A DNA stretch of 64,000 bases from Branchiostoma floridae (taxonomy: Eukaryota; Chordata; Leptocardii; Amphioxiformes; Branchiostomatidae). The position numbers were made by a program, and so were the translations under genes. Below the pieces are notes generated by a model that was not told the DNA's origin, searched no databases, and worked only from the letters and a program-made list of their open reading frames with translations. The first letter of the stretch is position 1, and each line of letters begins with the position of its first letter. Positions 36,263-48,953 of the stretch are shown here, one piece after another. The stretch covers positions 10,503,995-10,567,994 of the forward strand of contig NC_049990.1 of assembly GCF_000003815.2 (NCBI RefSeq), read 5' to 3'.

Positions 36263-38212
36263 CTAGACTCGCAGAGGCAAGAGTAAGTTTATGGTCAGAG
36301 GGAAAGACCGCCGGAAGGATGCTCCGCGATCCTGATTTCAATTAAGATAAGAGACATCCAGTCTGGCAACAGCGCTATTTGTAAAGTTGATGAAGCTCAC
36401 TTTATGTAGGCAAGCATCTTTCCAAAACATTATGGAAGTCGATTGTTCGTGGCGTTGGAAGAGTGACAGCTCTGAGACTCAATATTCAGCCGGTTTCGAC
36501 GTAATTTGTCTTCCTTTCAAGAATGGCACGGACCAGTCCTACTTTTAATATTTACTGTGCCCCTTCTAATGCACGGCGTTTTTACTTTGATATTCATCAA
36601 TTAAGGAAGTCGATTGATTTAATTTGTGCACTTAAGGATGGCTTTCATTCTTGTCTATATTTTCTTTCTTAAATTCACTACTGGAGAGCAGAACACGTGA
36701 AACAAGACAGACATATTTTTCTGCTAACCGGAGAGGAGCTGTATATACTGTTATCTTTTTCAGCCTCTGGTGGGGAAAGATGCTTCTCATTTCACCAAGG
36801 TTACAGACGCATAACTCAGACTTTAGACGAAGCAATTTTTAAGCTACAGACCCGCCTGGTCAATATCCTATTTTCTTGATATCAAATTTAGTCAGCGGAT
36901 GGGGAAAGCGCTGCCGGCGTGAGCTTACGTCTCATTTGTCTGCGGACTGAAAATCATTACATCAAGTGACGCGGAGCGACGCGGAAAATACTCCGCGTGA
37001 ATCATTACCAGCGGAGTAATCCGTCTCTTACAGATGCGTCTCTCACGGAAGTACCGTCCGGAGTTCCCCGGAAAGTAACGCCACAGCAAAACTGTAAATC
37101 TCTAACACCTAAATCAATAGAACGTCTAGAGTGGGTTGAATAGCCGGAAGGGGGAATCCTGTCCAATGCACTTGGAGCTCTGCGCACAAGTCCACATGAG
37201 CTAAGCCGATTTAGATTGTTGTGAACAGCCAGCTGTGACGAAGGTAGCGGAGAAACTTAGAGGAAGCAAGGGAAGGTCAACTACTAGTGCAAGCAGCAGT
37301 TCATCACAGGAAGCAGGAAATGTTTAAAACGTATCCAGGCCCAGTGTTCCCCTATGGTGACTGAAAGGAAAAATCAACTCCTCTTTTGGCCAATATACGT
37401 GATCCTAAGAAATTCGCTCAAATATCAAGGCGCTGGCAACCAACATCCACGGAAAAATAAATTGTTGAGTTTGTCCAACGTTGGTTAGGTATTTCGTATT
37501 CATAGCATTACTCGTATATAGCCATGTATCCTTGTAACATTTTTTCTATCTTGTTAATTTATGTACTAATGAGCAAATGTTACAATGCATTGCACAAACT
37601 TTTAGGCAGATTAGGCTGATTTTCAAGCATCAACAATTATAGGGATCTTGTTTTTCTGCTTTGATAAAAAAAGTTTTGGCCATGCCACTTAGGTCACAAA
37701 TACTTTCAAGCGTGTTTAAGATGTAGTAGTCTATTCTTAGCAGAGATATGGGAGTACTTCTGGACTTCATACACATTCATACACCAGGTATTTAGTAATT
37801 CTGTCACGTAAAGCGTGGTGGAGTTATCGCTCCAATGGGTTGTCATTCCGCAAAATGCTCATGATGCATCGCCGGCAAACTCTACGAGGTCTTCGATTAA
37901 AAACATTATTCCTCCCATATTTCTCGCGGCGCGATTATATTGAAACTCGATGACAGGACGACCTAGAGCGAGGACCAAATGTCACCACAGTTTCCAGCAA
38001 AATGATTCACTCCTTCTAACCGCAGCGGCGTGTCTGCGGTGAAAAGATACCACGCCCAGGCTATAAAAGGAGTGATCCCATCATATAATACTTAGCTGAC
38101 AGGTTCTTAAAGGGCTCCGTGTGTGTGAAGACACCTGTGATAGTGTGCAAGCGCCACTGATTGACGTGTAACGCATTTACATCCCTTACCTGGACTGTCC
38201 GGTTTTCTGACA

Positions 38213-38441
38213 CCCTCAGTCCGCTAGGGCAGCAACCTCGGTGCGACCGCTCAACGACCAAAAATTTGATAGATCGCTCAACTAATTCCAAAAATGAAAA
38301 CTATCTTTTGACGCTTTTTTGTCTTGTTGTCTTTTCAGTCATATTTTTACGTGATATTCCTGTTATGAAATCTTGGATTACGCAAATCCAATTAAGTCTT
38401 AGCATGGTCCCAGCGCGATTGCCGCATAGTGAAATGGGGCC
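38213..38441. mobile_element. MITE copy B
   Basis: About 229 bp. The left end is CCCTCAGTCCGCTAGGGC..GCGACC, the interior has GATAGATCGCTCAACTAATT and TTTTTGTCTTGTTGTCTTTT, and the right end is AGCGCGATTGCCGC..GGGGCC. The order matches the copies at 8468 and 48715 but the termini are more diverged. Confidence 0.7.
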
Positions 38442-40299
38442 TTACTAATACCTCTTTCTATCATAAAGCTAGAGGCGCCTTTTACAATGAAATCGTCGAG
38501 CTGTAGTGGGTTATAACTCCCCAAAGGAGATTCATCTTATATGGCAGGACTATAAATCAAGTATGATTCCATCCTGTGGCAGGTATTCTACTGATCCAGT
38601 ACCAAAACATAGTAAATGTAATGGCTTAGCAATGGTTTAACTTTCTAACCATGTAGAGTGCTAGCCAAATACGTGGTTATGCGTCAGTGGAGTGATATCA
38701 TGGATCAAACATGGGTAGAAGTCGCCATAGATTTACTGAAGGAAATACTGTAAATGCTGTTAGAATCTCATTTTACTGTTGGGAGAAACAGATTTAGTGT
38801 GTGATTGAAATAATGGGTTAGGTAGGCAGAAGACAGAACAAGAATTTTCACAGTGGTTTTCGACGAGTTCACCGTGCAAAGCTGACATCAAACAACCTCA
38901 AAAGTATCAACATTCACCGGAGGCCTATCCCTATCTAAATAAAGATATAGCTTTAAAAATAAGATAGTATCATCCGAACAAGGATTTTCAATCTCTGTTA
39001 CGTTCTTTCCCTTTGAGAGATGAAACAGTGTTTATGCATTGCTTTGCTTGACGGTTACGAAAATGCGTATTGATGAAATGTATAAGTTGTTATTAACTGT
39101 TATCTACTCATTTGTTCTAATACAAAGACAAGTCAAATACGTGGTACTACATTCAAGTAAGTAACTTATTTTAACAGTGCTACATACTAAAAAACTCAAT
39201 AAACCTAGTGATGATGACAGCAATGATACTATTAACATGTTATTCTCGGGTCATCTGTCCTAGGGTGATGTGTGTTCTATGTGTGCTCGACGGACATCGA
39301 TATTTATCATAGATAGATCAGTACCCAGATTCTGACTGTGTGATGGTTGGGTTATGGATGTTTCTTAATAAAACAGCTAGTGCAGTCATTTCAATACCAT
39401 CCTCCTTTTGTCAGCTAAGGTAATTGTTGTGGTTATGAAACATCACGTACATTTATTGTTTCATAGAAAAATGAACATGTGTAATGAGTTGTATCATTGG
39501 CAATAAATAAATAAATAAATAAAAATGAACATAAAAGTCAAGTCAGGGGATTGAAATACATAACAATAACAATAATGATAGCAACGTGTGACACTTTTGA
39601 TGAGCTTCATTCTATACTACGGGAGTCTTATGACAAATACAGCCTGTCAGTCAAATGAATAGACACGTGCTGGCACATATGACAAGGTTGAATGTATTAT
39701 AGGCAGGTTACTGATGCAGAAATTGGTTCTAATGCCTAGTAATTAGAGGGTGTCAGCAGTTGAGAAATGATTGCTCGCGCATAACTTGACAAGCATATTT
39801 ATTATTAGAGGCAATGCGTTCACTGATAAGGACAAAACATATCGCAATGGCAAAACAATTTGTTCCTGGCGGTATTCACATAAATAGAATCCATTAAAAA
39901 GACAATATAATAATTACTAAATGACACACTGCCTTTAAGATTACCGCATTAATTTCCAATGAAAAGGGGTAGGCTGTAAATTGGTTTGACAATATACGAG
40001 AGCCAAGTGATGAAATGAAATAAGTGTTTAGTGCTAAAATCAAAAGATGATGTAAATAATAGAAAATTCCTATCATATTATCATTGAGCTGGAAGATTTT
40101 GTTATGTTTTTGTTATGCTTTTGATCGTTTTATGTCTGTTTGTTTGAACTTTTGTTTACTCATGAAAGCACAAACTGCTTCTCATTAAGGGAATCGGTAA
40201 GTGTCAGACAAGATGTATAACAGAGGTATATACTGGCTCAAATCGTAATGCTTAAAGGGCTATTTTGGGCTTGCTTTAACAATGAACTGCCACCAAATA

Positions 40300-40552
40300 T
40301 AGTAAGGTTCTTGAAACACAACAAAAGTAGCACTCATTCCCAACGTTTCAGGAACTCAACTCCGGTTACGAACAGGGATGATGGGGGGGGGGGGTACAAA
40401 CTGAGTCACGGTTGGTACGGCATTCTCACTGCTGCAGCGCCACCTACATCGGTTATAAGTAGCAGTAAGAAGTAGATACAGCCATTCTACCCTGATGATG
40501 GTTTCTGATAGACACTGAAACGTTGGAAATGAGTACTTCAAGAACCTTACTA
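40300..40552 (+). mobile_element. Penelope-like element terminal remnant with hammerhead-ribozyme-like core
   Basis: CTGATGA (40492-40498), a short imperfect stem GTTTC/GACAC with loop TGATA, and GAAAC (40517-40521) reproduce the order of the hammerhead core CUGAUGA - stem II - GAAA. Penelope-like retroelements are known to carry hammerhead motifs in their terminal repeats. In addition, 40300-40351 is the approximate inverted complement of 40515-40552 (AACGTTTCAG / CTGAAACGTT; AGTAAGGTTCTTGAA / TTCAAGAACCTTACT). The closing base pair of stem II is not the usual G-C, so the motif is degenerate. No reverse transcriptase is seen nearby. Confidence 0.4.
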
Positions 40553-40909
40553 CATGGAGTCTTTACCAACCTGATGAAATTATTCACGGATGAACTGCCG
40601 CCGTTTCAATACAGCTGGTTTCCGGGACAGGGGAGCCGTGCGTCAGTAAGGTTGTTTTCCATGGTGCGCCCTCAATTAGTTGTAAGCTCAGACGGGACCC
40701 CGAAGACTCCCCAGAGGCTTACCTTAAGCAGACGAAAGGATCCGTTCACAATTAGGTCAAGATCGAAGAGTGGGCAAAACGTGTACTCCATGTCCCCAGT
40801 GCACTCACAGCACGCGCCAGCTTAATGGCTTTCAATCGCATGAGACGCTGCGTATGGCGGGAGCAAATTTCAAGGTTGATTTAATTACAACTCAACTCTA
40901 ACTATCCCG

Positions 40910-41290
40910 GCATCCAGGTCTGCAAGAAGACATACTGGATTTTCCGCATTAACTATAATGAAGAATTGACAAAAGTAACCTTAAGCTTTCTTATACATAT
41001 AATTTTGTAAAGGAAAATGAGTTAATTACGGTAGCATAAGGTAGTATCAAAAGCTGCGAGCATACACACTCCTAGGCGCTACGTCGGCTTCACTCCTTGA
41101 CAGCTCTTGATACTATTTTATGTCACCGTAGGATCTGCTTGGGCATTAATATTCCGATATCCAGTACTGTTAATAGGTGGATACCGAATGTTCTGCATTA
41201 ATCATAATTAAGAATTGACAAAAGTAACCTTAAGCTTTCTTACATACAATTTTGTAAATAAAAATAGTAATGAGTTAATATCCGTAGTTT
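40910..41290. repeat. Direct repeats (~125 bp) flanking a hairpin
   Basis: About 40910-41036 and 41158-41290 share AGAATTGACAAAAGTAACC, TTAAGCTTTCTTA and ATGAGTTAAT. Between them, 41042-41056 and 41101-41115 form an inverted repeat (TAGTATCAAAAGCTG / CAGCTCTTGATACTA, 14 of 15 paired). The layout repeat-hairpin-repeat may be a small composite element or a tandem array with an insertion. Confidence 0.75.
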
Positions 41291-41395
41291 GCCTGGTCAT
41301 CCTTTTTTGTAACCCTTAAATAATGTCATTTGAATGTAATTTGAATCCCAACTAAGTTAGCCGTATCCAAACAACTAATAATTTTGCTTCACAGT

Positions 41396-41548
41396 GGAAG
41401 GGAGAGATCAGAGAGCGAGCGCATGAGACAGAGAGAGAGGAGAGCATGGCAGAGAGATAGACAGAGTGAGAGAGTGAGACCAATCGAGAAATATAGCAGG
41501 GCAGAGATTGAGAAAGAGAGAGAGAGAAAGCAAAGAGATAGACAGACA
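41396..41548 (+). repeat. Purine-rich GA tract
   Basis: About 150 bp dominated by GAGA, GACAGA and GAGAGC repeats. The long frame on both strands here is a by-product of low complexity. Such tracts can form triplex DNA and attract GAGA-binding factors. Confidence 0.85.
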
Positions 41549-42737
41549 GTCGACCCGATCCCTAGACTAGGATAAGGAGACATAGAAGCTTCCACGGACC
41601 ACTTTTAATGACTAAAATCTGCAGGGGATGCTGGAGACTAAGGGATTACCGTGAATAAGTGGACTTATGATTGAAATGGCAAAAAATCAATGCTCCACTC
41701 AAAGGTACTCCAGTAAGCGTAATATCATCCTGTACTTGTAGCCTTTTCCGTTACCCCTTTGACCCGAGTTGTAATCTGCAGAAATGGCTTTCCCATTAAA
41801 GTCTTTTGCTGCAATCCTAAAATTTACGCCTTGAATTTCGCAAGCCATAACTATAACTGCGGAGCCTACGTGCACAATCTGTTACCTTAATGCAGCTTGT
41901 CGTCTTTCACAGCAAAGGCAGGTAACTTCTTTTGACGGAAAGGTACTTTAAAGACTATGTTTTATGCTGGGGGAATGTTCGCAGTGGGGACGATTACCAG
42001 AGCGTGTAGCAAGTTACTTGTTATTCGTAGATAATCACTCTTCTCTGGTTATTGTCACCCAATAAACTACTCATTTATTAGTCAGGCTGTAAGCTGCGTC
42101 TTTTGACTTTATCACCGACACCATGCGTGATGATAAATGAAAGTTTTTATTAGAAGGATGAGGGGGGGTACGGTCTTAAACAATATGTGCACATAAATCA
42201 TTCGTGCCCATGCGTATGAATAGTTAACTAGGAATTACGTCCCTTGCAGGGCTCAGCATGCGATTTGATTCAGGTAGTAACTCTTTCGTATACAAAAGAC
42301 TTACGACGTCATTAGAATATCGTCAAACGGCAGAGAGTGACTGAAACATATGCTTACGTCGTTGTACGATGAACTATAACAGTTCTAATTAGAAAAATCT
42401 CGGTACCTCGGTCATCCTATAAGCCACCATGTTAGACTTTAAAATGTTAAATGCAGTTTGGTTAGCAAATTTAATTGTTTATAATAAAATAACGCATATC
42501 TAGAGTTGTCAGTCCTATGGTTAAAAAAAGGCATTAAATCCAAGCGATCAGAACTAAAATGGTTTGACTTTATTTAACGCTATAGGTACAATGAAATCAT
42601 AAAATTTTCCAGAGTAGTTATAATTAAAAAAGACAAAAATAGGATAACCATTGTAACATTTTATCTAAGGTATCCAATAGGCACAGTCGCAAAGTTTTAC
42701 ATATCATTTCCGTACAAAACCTAAAACACTCACCAAC

Positions 42738-42905
42738 AAGCTTTCTGCCAGTCCTTTGACCCTTCTCGAGTTGGGATGACCCGAAGCCTAAGTCACGTGA
42801 CTTGAACGGAACTGTGACGTTAGCAACCGGTCAAAGGTCCCCTGATGTCGGTATCGGCACCAGTCTCTGTTAAGGTCGATGGGCTCTAATACAGATACTG
42901 TCTAC
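42738..42905 (+). repeat. Dispersed repeat, copy 2 of a ~165 bp family
   Basis: Second copy of the element at 30062-30223 in the same orientation, sharing GTGACGTTAGCAA, GTCGGTATCGG and GATGGGCTCTA. Short indels separate the copies. Confidence 0.75.
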
Positions 42906-43404
42906 ATTTAGAAGTATGCGTTCATGTTCGTCTATTATTAAAGTATTTGGATGTGCTTTTGCAGATTCTCGCCAGGAGGCGTAAGTAAGCATTGTAACGT
43001 CGAACAGCTGTCATCTTCGCCGCCTTCGACTCCCCAACATCAAGTGAAAGTATTATTTCCCATATAATGGTAAGCTTACTTTTTGACATGTATAGCATGA
43101 TATTATTAACAGAGAACTTTAAAAAATGACACATACTTTTACACCTTACATTGTTGCTACATTTTGTCGACGGAATATGGAATAAATTTCTAATTAGTAA
43201 CATGAGTTAAGCTATAGAAATCAAAGCATTTTACCGTGAGTAACCAGTGAGTGCACACATTTCCAGAACGCTACAGCTTTATTGATTAAAAGAGTGCATA
43301 ACAGCAGAAGCTACCAGGTTGTATGACACTTCAAAAGTACTATTTTTTATCGCAAAATCGTGTGTTGTTCGCAAGAAGGTTTGAGTAAAAGAAACATTAC
43401 GTTT

Positions 43405-43420
43405 CAGGTAACGTTACCTG
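43405..43420. promoter_or_regulatory. Perfect 16 bp palindrome CAGGTAACGTTACCTG
   Basis: A perfect dyad containing two inverted CAGGTA half-sites around AACGTT. It would suit a dimeric DNA-binding protein, but a single instance in non-coding DNA is weak evidence of function. Confidence 0.3.
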
Positions 43421-46123
43421 TTTCCCCCTGAAGATTATCTAAATTTCCCTCCCAACATGCACTGCAAAAGCTGGACCAAAATCTTTTTTTTAATCGAATC
43501 TTAAAATCTACACCCTTTCCTTAATCAATACCGTATTCCTCTTAAATTTTCCAAGAAAACACCTTCTACAGTCTTGAATAGGCTTGCATAAAAGCGGGCC
43601 TCGGGACAACCTTGACTATAAAGCGCACAGTTTATGTATTTTCATCTCTCTCAACTAGCTGTTTCCTTGGAACATTTGTATCCTATGATAACAGTATCTA
43701 AAGGGCCATAATACCCTTTATTCCCTGAATGTATACATACAGACCTTCCCTTCTTCATACACGTATCTACAAAAATCTCCTGTTCTATAGCTAACATGTC
43801 TTGACTCACGGTACAACCTACATTCATCACTACAAGCCAGCGTGAAACGTTACGCTGATTTTATCCTTTTATGTTTTACCGATGACAGCAATCACCCCAA
43901 GCCTTTCGTATTACGGGGATCTCCGCTTGCTTTATCAAAGGATGCTCAAATCGTGTGTAAATAGGCGTTCTGTCGTGGTGGTATCAAACACAATCCATCA
44001 CTCCCACCTATTTTCTTATCATGCAGTGTAAACGGGGACATTCTTTATGTGAATGGTTGTCATAGCCGTAGAACTTGTATCTATCGCCATAATATATAGC
44101 CTTGTTGCAATTCGTTTATGTTAGGATATCTATGTATACGTGCTTATGCTAAAGATCAGAATCATAGCCAATTGTTGGTACATATCTATATCTACAAGTC
44201 AATGTTTACAACATATACAATAACCCATATCTACAAGTAACTTAGAAAGATAAATCTTTTATAGAATCTGTGTCCATGTCTGGGCCGTACCCTTGTCAAA
44301 ATGTGTTCACCGCAGGAACTGCTTTCGTTCATGTGCTTGCTTGCTCCTTTGGATGGATTTGTTTAAATTTTGTTTGAATTTTGGCAAAAATTTGTTCGGT
44401 AGGTATTTATGTCCAGGTAAAACATAATATACAGATTTCGGGTAGTGTTTAAGGTAATGCAAAGTTATATAGCGATACCCATATCTTGAAAGCCACGTGC
44501 TACAGTCCATTGAACCATCTGTTGCTGCTCTACTGGTAGCCATTTCAGACATTTTCTTGTTAGCAAGTCATTCTATAAGCCTTTAGATTTTGTGAGTTAA
44601 ACTCAGGTAAAAGTATTTCAGTTTTAACGCAATTAACAAATGAGCAACAACTATCTACTTCGCATGAAAGTTCATCTGTGTTGGTTGAATGCATTTTAGG
44701 AAAATGCTTAATAACACTTTACATCTAACTCTGGAATTAACACTGAAATCAAAATCCTAAATTCAGCACAGGATTTCTTTGCGCGTTGCCCACCAACCCA
44801 TCCTCAACAGAGACGGGGGGCGACATAGTCTTTCTGATAATTACGACCCCCTCCTGAAAAAGTGGTGTGTTCCTGACGCCACTGTTGGAGATAGAATGGT
44901 CATTTATTCTGTGAAGAAGGTCAATTAAGTTCATCCGAAAATCAAGTGTAAATCTCAGTGTTGGATGTAAAGTATTAGCATTTTTCTACAGATATTATTT
45001 CGTATACTTTGAACGTAGCATTAGCGATTTCAATGGAATATACAATGTGGGATTATCGCGTTATTTCAAGGTCCTTCAATGACTATAAATCACACAAAGC
45101 TGCCGGAAACTTTGGAAAGCTGTTAATCCATCCTGCCACAGTGAATACAGGCACTTATAAAGTATAGAACATGGTAGGGAATACCTAAGTTTGGTTCTCT
45201 ATCGATTCTTAGACTTTCTTTTTGATTCCGTTTATTCCTCTGGGATTTTTGAGGCCAGGTCTTTCATTTAGATTATCGACCCGAGACGTAAGTTGAAGTT
45301 GAAAGGCATCAGCATGTATTCTAAAGACTAAACGTTTTCCCTATCTCATAACTAATTATGAGTGTATTGATCTATTTGTACACTTATTGCAAAAATCTAA
45401 AAGTCTCAAAGGAATTAAAAAATGTTGGACAAAGGCCAATTAACAATTGGTAGTCAGGGGTTTTATGCAGTCTGACTGTATTGCTCATGAATGTTTAGAT
45501 ACTTGGTACATGAAAAAAAACCTTTCCAACTTGTTATAATATCATAAGATATGAGAATTGCTATGAGAATCTTTTAATTTTGAAGCTTTCAGTGTGTCTT
45601 TTTAACATGTAGTTGCATACGCTCTAAATGGTAGATACATACGGCACGATACTATAGCCAGGCATTGGAGGATGACATACAAAATAATATTACAAGATAA
45701 GCAACCTAGGGGCCTTATAGTAATGAAATGTACGTGCAAGTGGGTGTGTAATTTTGTTATACTTCGAAACAGTCTTGGAAGTATATGCGCGATCTGTTTA
45801 TTGTCTGATTAGTATATCTATGTGTATGTACACTAATTTTGCTTTGGTAAGATGATAACTTCGGTCCGTTATATGAAATGCTCACAGAATAAGCAAGGAA
45901 CGCAAGTTTACCACAACGTACTAGAAAATGTAGAAAGGGAGGAATGTATCTACATGGGAATAGAATTCACTGCAGGCAATTGAACTGTGCTCGCAGCTGG
46001 CAACATCTTTATGATTAATGGATAGCTCGGTTTCGCATTCTTACTCCAAGCTGTCTCAACCCTGGAGATATCATTTGGGAGAAGAAGCCTTATCTATATT
46101 CTAGGAAAAGATACAGGTGTGCT

Positions 46124-46174
46124 GGCAAGGGTCTTTACAAGGCAAGGGTGTTTACAAGGCAAGGGTCTTTACAT
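46124..46174. repeat. Three 17 bp tandem units
   Basis: GGCAAGGGTCTTTACAA repeated three times with one internal change (GTCTTT to GTGTTT) and a diverged last base or two. Confidence 0.9.
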
Positions 46175-46424
46175 ACTAGGCAAGACACAGTGACGATGTT
46201 ATCTTTTCTGTGTGACTTCGATTTCCAGTCCGGCTAAACCTGATTGATGTACATTCACATCGCCATTAGGAAGTGGACAATTGTACGGAGCAACGCGGGT
46301 GGCAAGATCTTCTTTCGTCTGGCAACCTACTTAAGGTTTGTTGTCTCTATTTCAATCTCAACCAAGTAAGTTCGTAAAATGTCCGTATTCATTCTGGCAA
46401 TTTATAACTTTCTTGGATGATGCA

Positions 46425-47245
46425 TATATTGATATATATGTAAATGAGCCGACACGTATTACTTGGATGTTTAACCTCGATCGACCTTTTTCTTAAAAAA
46501 ATGATTTTCAGTCCAGTTATCTGTCGTTCTTCTCAGACCACCTGTTGTTTTTTCCTTTGAACGTTAGAAGGTTGATATACTGTCACTGATATTGATAAGA
46601 CTTTACAATGTTCGACATTGTCTTTAACGAAAAATACATAGCTTCATACGGAGCATTCTTTATCCACTACAATACATAATGGGATGTTTACTGTAAGCAT
46701 CACATTTATATGTATGTGTATATGGTTGAGTTAATTGCATGTATTGTAGTGGCTAAAGGAAAGCTGCACCTGAATTTATGTATTTTTATTCAGCACAATT
46801 TCGAACACATTAAAGTACACTATTGGTGACTGAACATATCAATGAATGCTGACAGTAAACATCCCATGTATTGTAGTAGCTAAAAGAAAGCTGCACCTGA
46901 ACTTATGTATTTTCATTCAGCACAATTTCGAACGCATTGAAGTATCAACACTATTGGTGACTGAACATATCAATGAATGATGACAGTAAAGATCCCATGT
47001 ATTGTAGTGGCTAAAGAAAGCTGTATATGAAGCTAAGTATTTCCCATTCAAGACAATGTCAAACATTTTAAAGTCTGGACAATATTAGTGACAGTTTTCT
47101 AACGTTCTAATGCCTAAAGGAGAAAAGACAACAGGTGGTCTGACAAGAATAACAGAAAACTGGAATAAGGATTAGATTTTTAAGGAAAAGGTCAATCGAG
47201 GTCAACATCCAGGTAAAATTGTCAACTCATTTACATATCAATATA
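46425..47245. mobile_element. Fold-back element with long inverted arms and internal tandem repeats
   Basis: The left arm (about 46425-46698) and right arm (about 46980-47245) are inverted copies, readable throughout: TAAATGAG, CAGACCACCTGTTGT, AACGTTAGAA, GACATTGTCTT and CCACTACAATACAT all recur in reverse complement. Between them, units of ~127-131 bp start at 46741, 46868 and 46999 with GTATTGTAGTGGCTAAA-like sequence. The third unit is itself part of the right arm, and the left arm carries the same unit inverted. There is no coding sequence, so any movement would need a transposase from elsewhere. Confidence 0.85.
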
Positions 47246-48714
47246 GTTTTGCTTTACATAGGTTTTCTGTTCATACCACTTGTTCTATCAAAAGGTAGTG
47301 TATGCTGTCTTAAACGTCTGACCGTTTCCAAAATCTCTCCGGCCAGTCGCTTGAGTGAGTGTACCCGTGCGTTGGTAGACAGCACGATACAGGATTGATA
47401 GCAGGCTAACGCTAATGCGGCCCGACGTAAACTGTTAATTGTTCTTGTACATAGCGTACAAAGGGAATGTGGAAGTATTTGAATATTTCATGTCGCCTTA
47501 AGCGGGTGAGTACCGTCTGTATCGGGGATGAGATGAAAGCCGGGACTGTGGGAGGGCGCCAAGGTAATGGCGCGTCTGGCAGCTGGATGTCAGAGGGGCT
47601 GGGGAGATGATTCGTCACGCTTGCTTCCTACCTCAGCTTGTCCTTGGAATAAAGCCAAGGTTTTGAGATCTTTTATCGCGAGCTGTTCCTTTCTGAGGTG
47701 CCTTAATTGTCGTCACTGCAGGTCATGAGAGTTTAAAGGCATTCACGTTTTATCGGTCAGCTTCATCGGTTTATAATGAAAACGTTGTTAGACGATTTTA
47801 TACTCAGGGGCCACAGGTCGTCGGTAACGTATATTTGTTAACAGTATATTTTGGTAGCTACATTTCGTTACATGTGGATGAATACACATCTACATATTTA
47901 TCAGGATGAATATAGTCTTGTTTATTTGTTTATTGTTTATTTGTAAACGTAAGTATAATTGCACTAATCTAAGAAAATATTTATAGAGAAATGAATGCAA
48001 TGCTGATCAGGAGCTTGAACGCTTGAAAGGTTTTCTTTGAAGCAAATTTAATGATGCAGTAATGAATCAGAATTTGTTAATGGCCCTTGTTTAGAAGTAC
48101 TAGGTACGGGTCTTCTTCTATGAAAAAAGTGAATGCTGAAAAATCAATCTTTACGACAGCTTTACGCGTGGCAAATGTTCTTTACTGTGCAAAAGGTCAC
48201 TAGACTATGGATTTATTGATGAAAAGTAATTTCAATTTTGACGCAGGATCTTTCCCATCTATGCAAGAAGACATTCACACAATCTTATCATAATTATTCA
48301 TTTCATACCATGATCGACGTCTTAAAACTTTCCAAGAAATTGATAGAACTTTCGATCCTTGGATACATGTAACTATGTAATTAAGGAGCCTTCAGAAGGT
48401 GACGTTGAATTTGACTTTGAACCCTTACTGATATCGCAATCCTTATCCACTGCACGGAGCCCAAAATGAACGTGACCCTTCATACATATGTGCTGATTTA
48501 TAAGTGCCGTATACAGGCGGGGAAATATTGATGGGGATACAAGTGTCACATTCTAATCAAGCGCCGAAGCATCTGTATGCCTAGACGTTACCACCACTTT
48601 TATAATCAAACAATCTTTCAGTAAAATCTCATTTATAATAATCTATTTTATATCAAATCGTGACGGTGCTTCTTTTGATGTAGTTGAAGGTTCACATTCA
48701 CCGCTCGTTCTAAT

Positions 48715-48953
48715 GCCCCCTTTTCACTAGGGCGGCGCTCTCACCGCGCTCTCTCTGCGACCTAGAATTTGACAGATAGCTCAACGAATTGTATAGGAAA
48801 GGAACGAATCTTTTTGCACTTTGTGTGTTTTGTTGCCTTCTCGGTCACCCTTTTACATTTTGCATGATATACCCAGTGTGAAAACGAAGGATACACATAT
48901 TCTATTTAGGTCGCAGTGAGAGCGCAGCGCGATCGCCGTCTAGTGGAGGGGGC
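48715..48953. mobile_element. MITE copy C, best-preserved termini
   Basis: About 239 bp. Left terminus GCCCCCTTTTCACTAGGGCG..CTCTCTGCGACCTA; right terminus, read as reverse complement, GCCCCCTCCACTAGACGGCG..CTCTCACTGCGACCTA. The inverted repeats are ~48 bp. The interior is AT-rich and non-coding. The flanks (TAAT before, CTTA after) do not give a clear target-site duplication. The same family is at 8468, 38213 and 30843. Confidence 0.88.

Larger units (their letters stand above)
30224..38212. other. Gene-free region with scattered repeats
   Basis: Outside the repeats listed separately (30.6, 30.8, 32.7, 33.7 and 36.0 kb) I see no coding exon or RNA gene. The frame at 32643-32960 is the translation of a TG microsatellite, not a protein. 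Confidence 0.5.
38442..46424. other. Gene-free region with repeats
   Basis: No coding exon recognised. The repeats listed separately account for part of it. An AAAT run at 39501-39524 looks like a LINE/SINE tail. The frame at 40523-40825 overlaps the Penelope-like remnant and is not supported as a gene. Confidence 0.5.

Noticed and set aside
38054-38068. TATAAAA preceded by CCACGCCC, promoter-like
   Set aside because: No open frame, splice site or transcript-like structure follows, and AT-rich DNA gives TATAAAA often. Not enough to call a promoter.
41384-41595. Arg/Glu-rich frame and its Ser/Leu-rich antisense
   Set aside because: Both arise from the GA-rich low-complexity tract.
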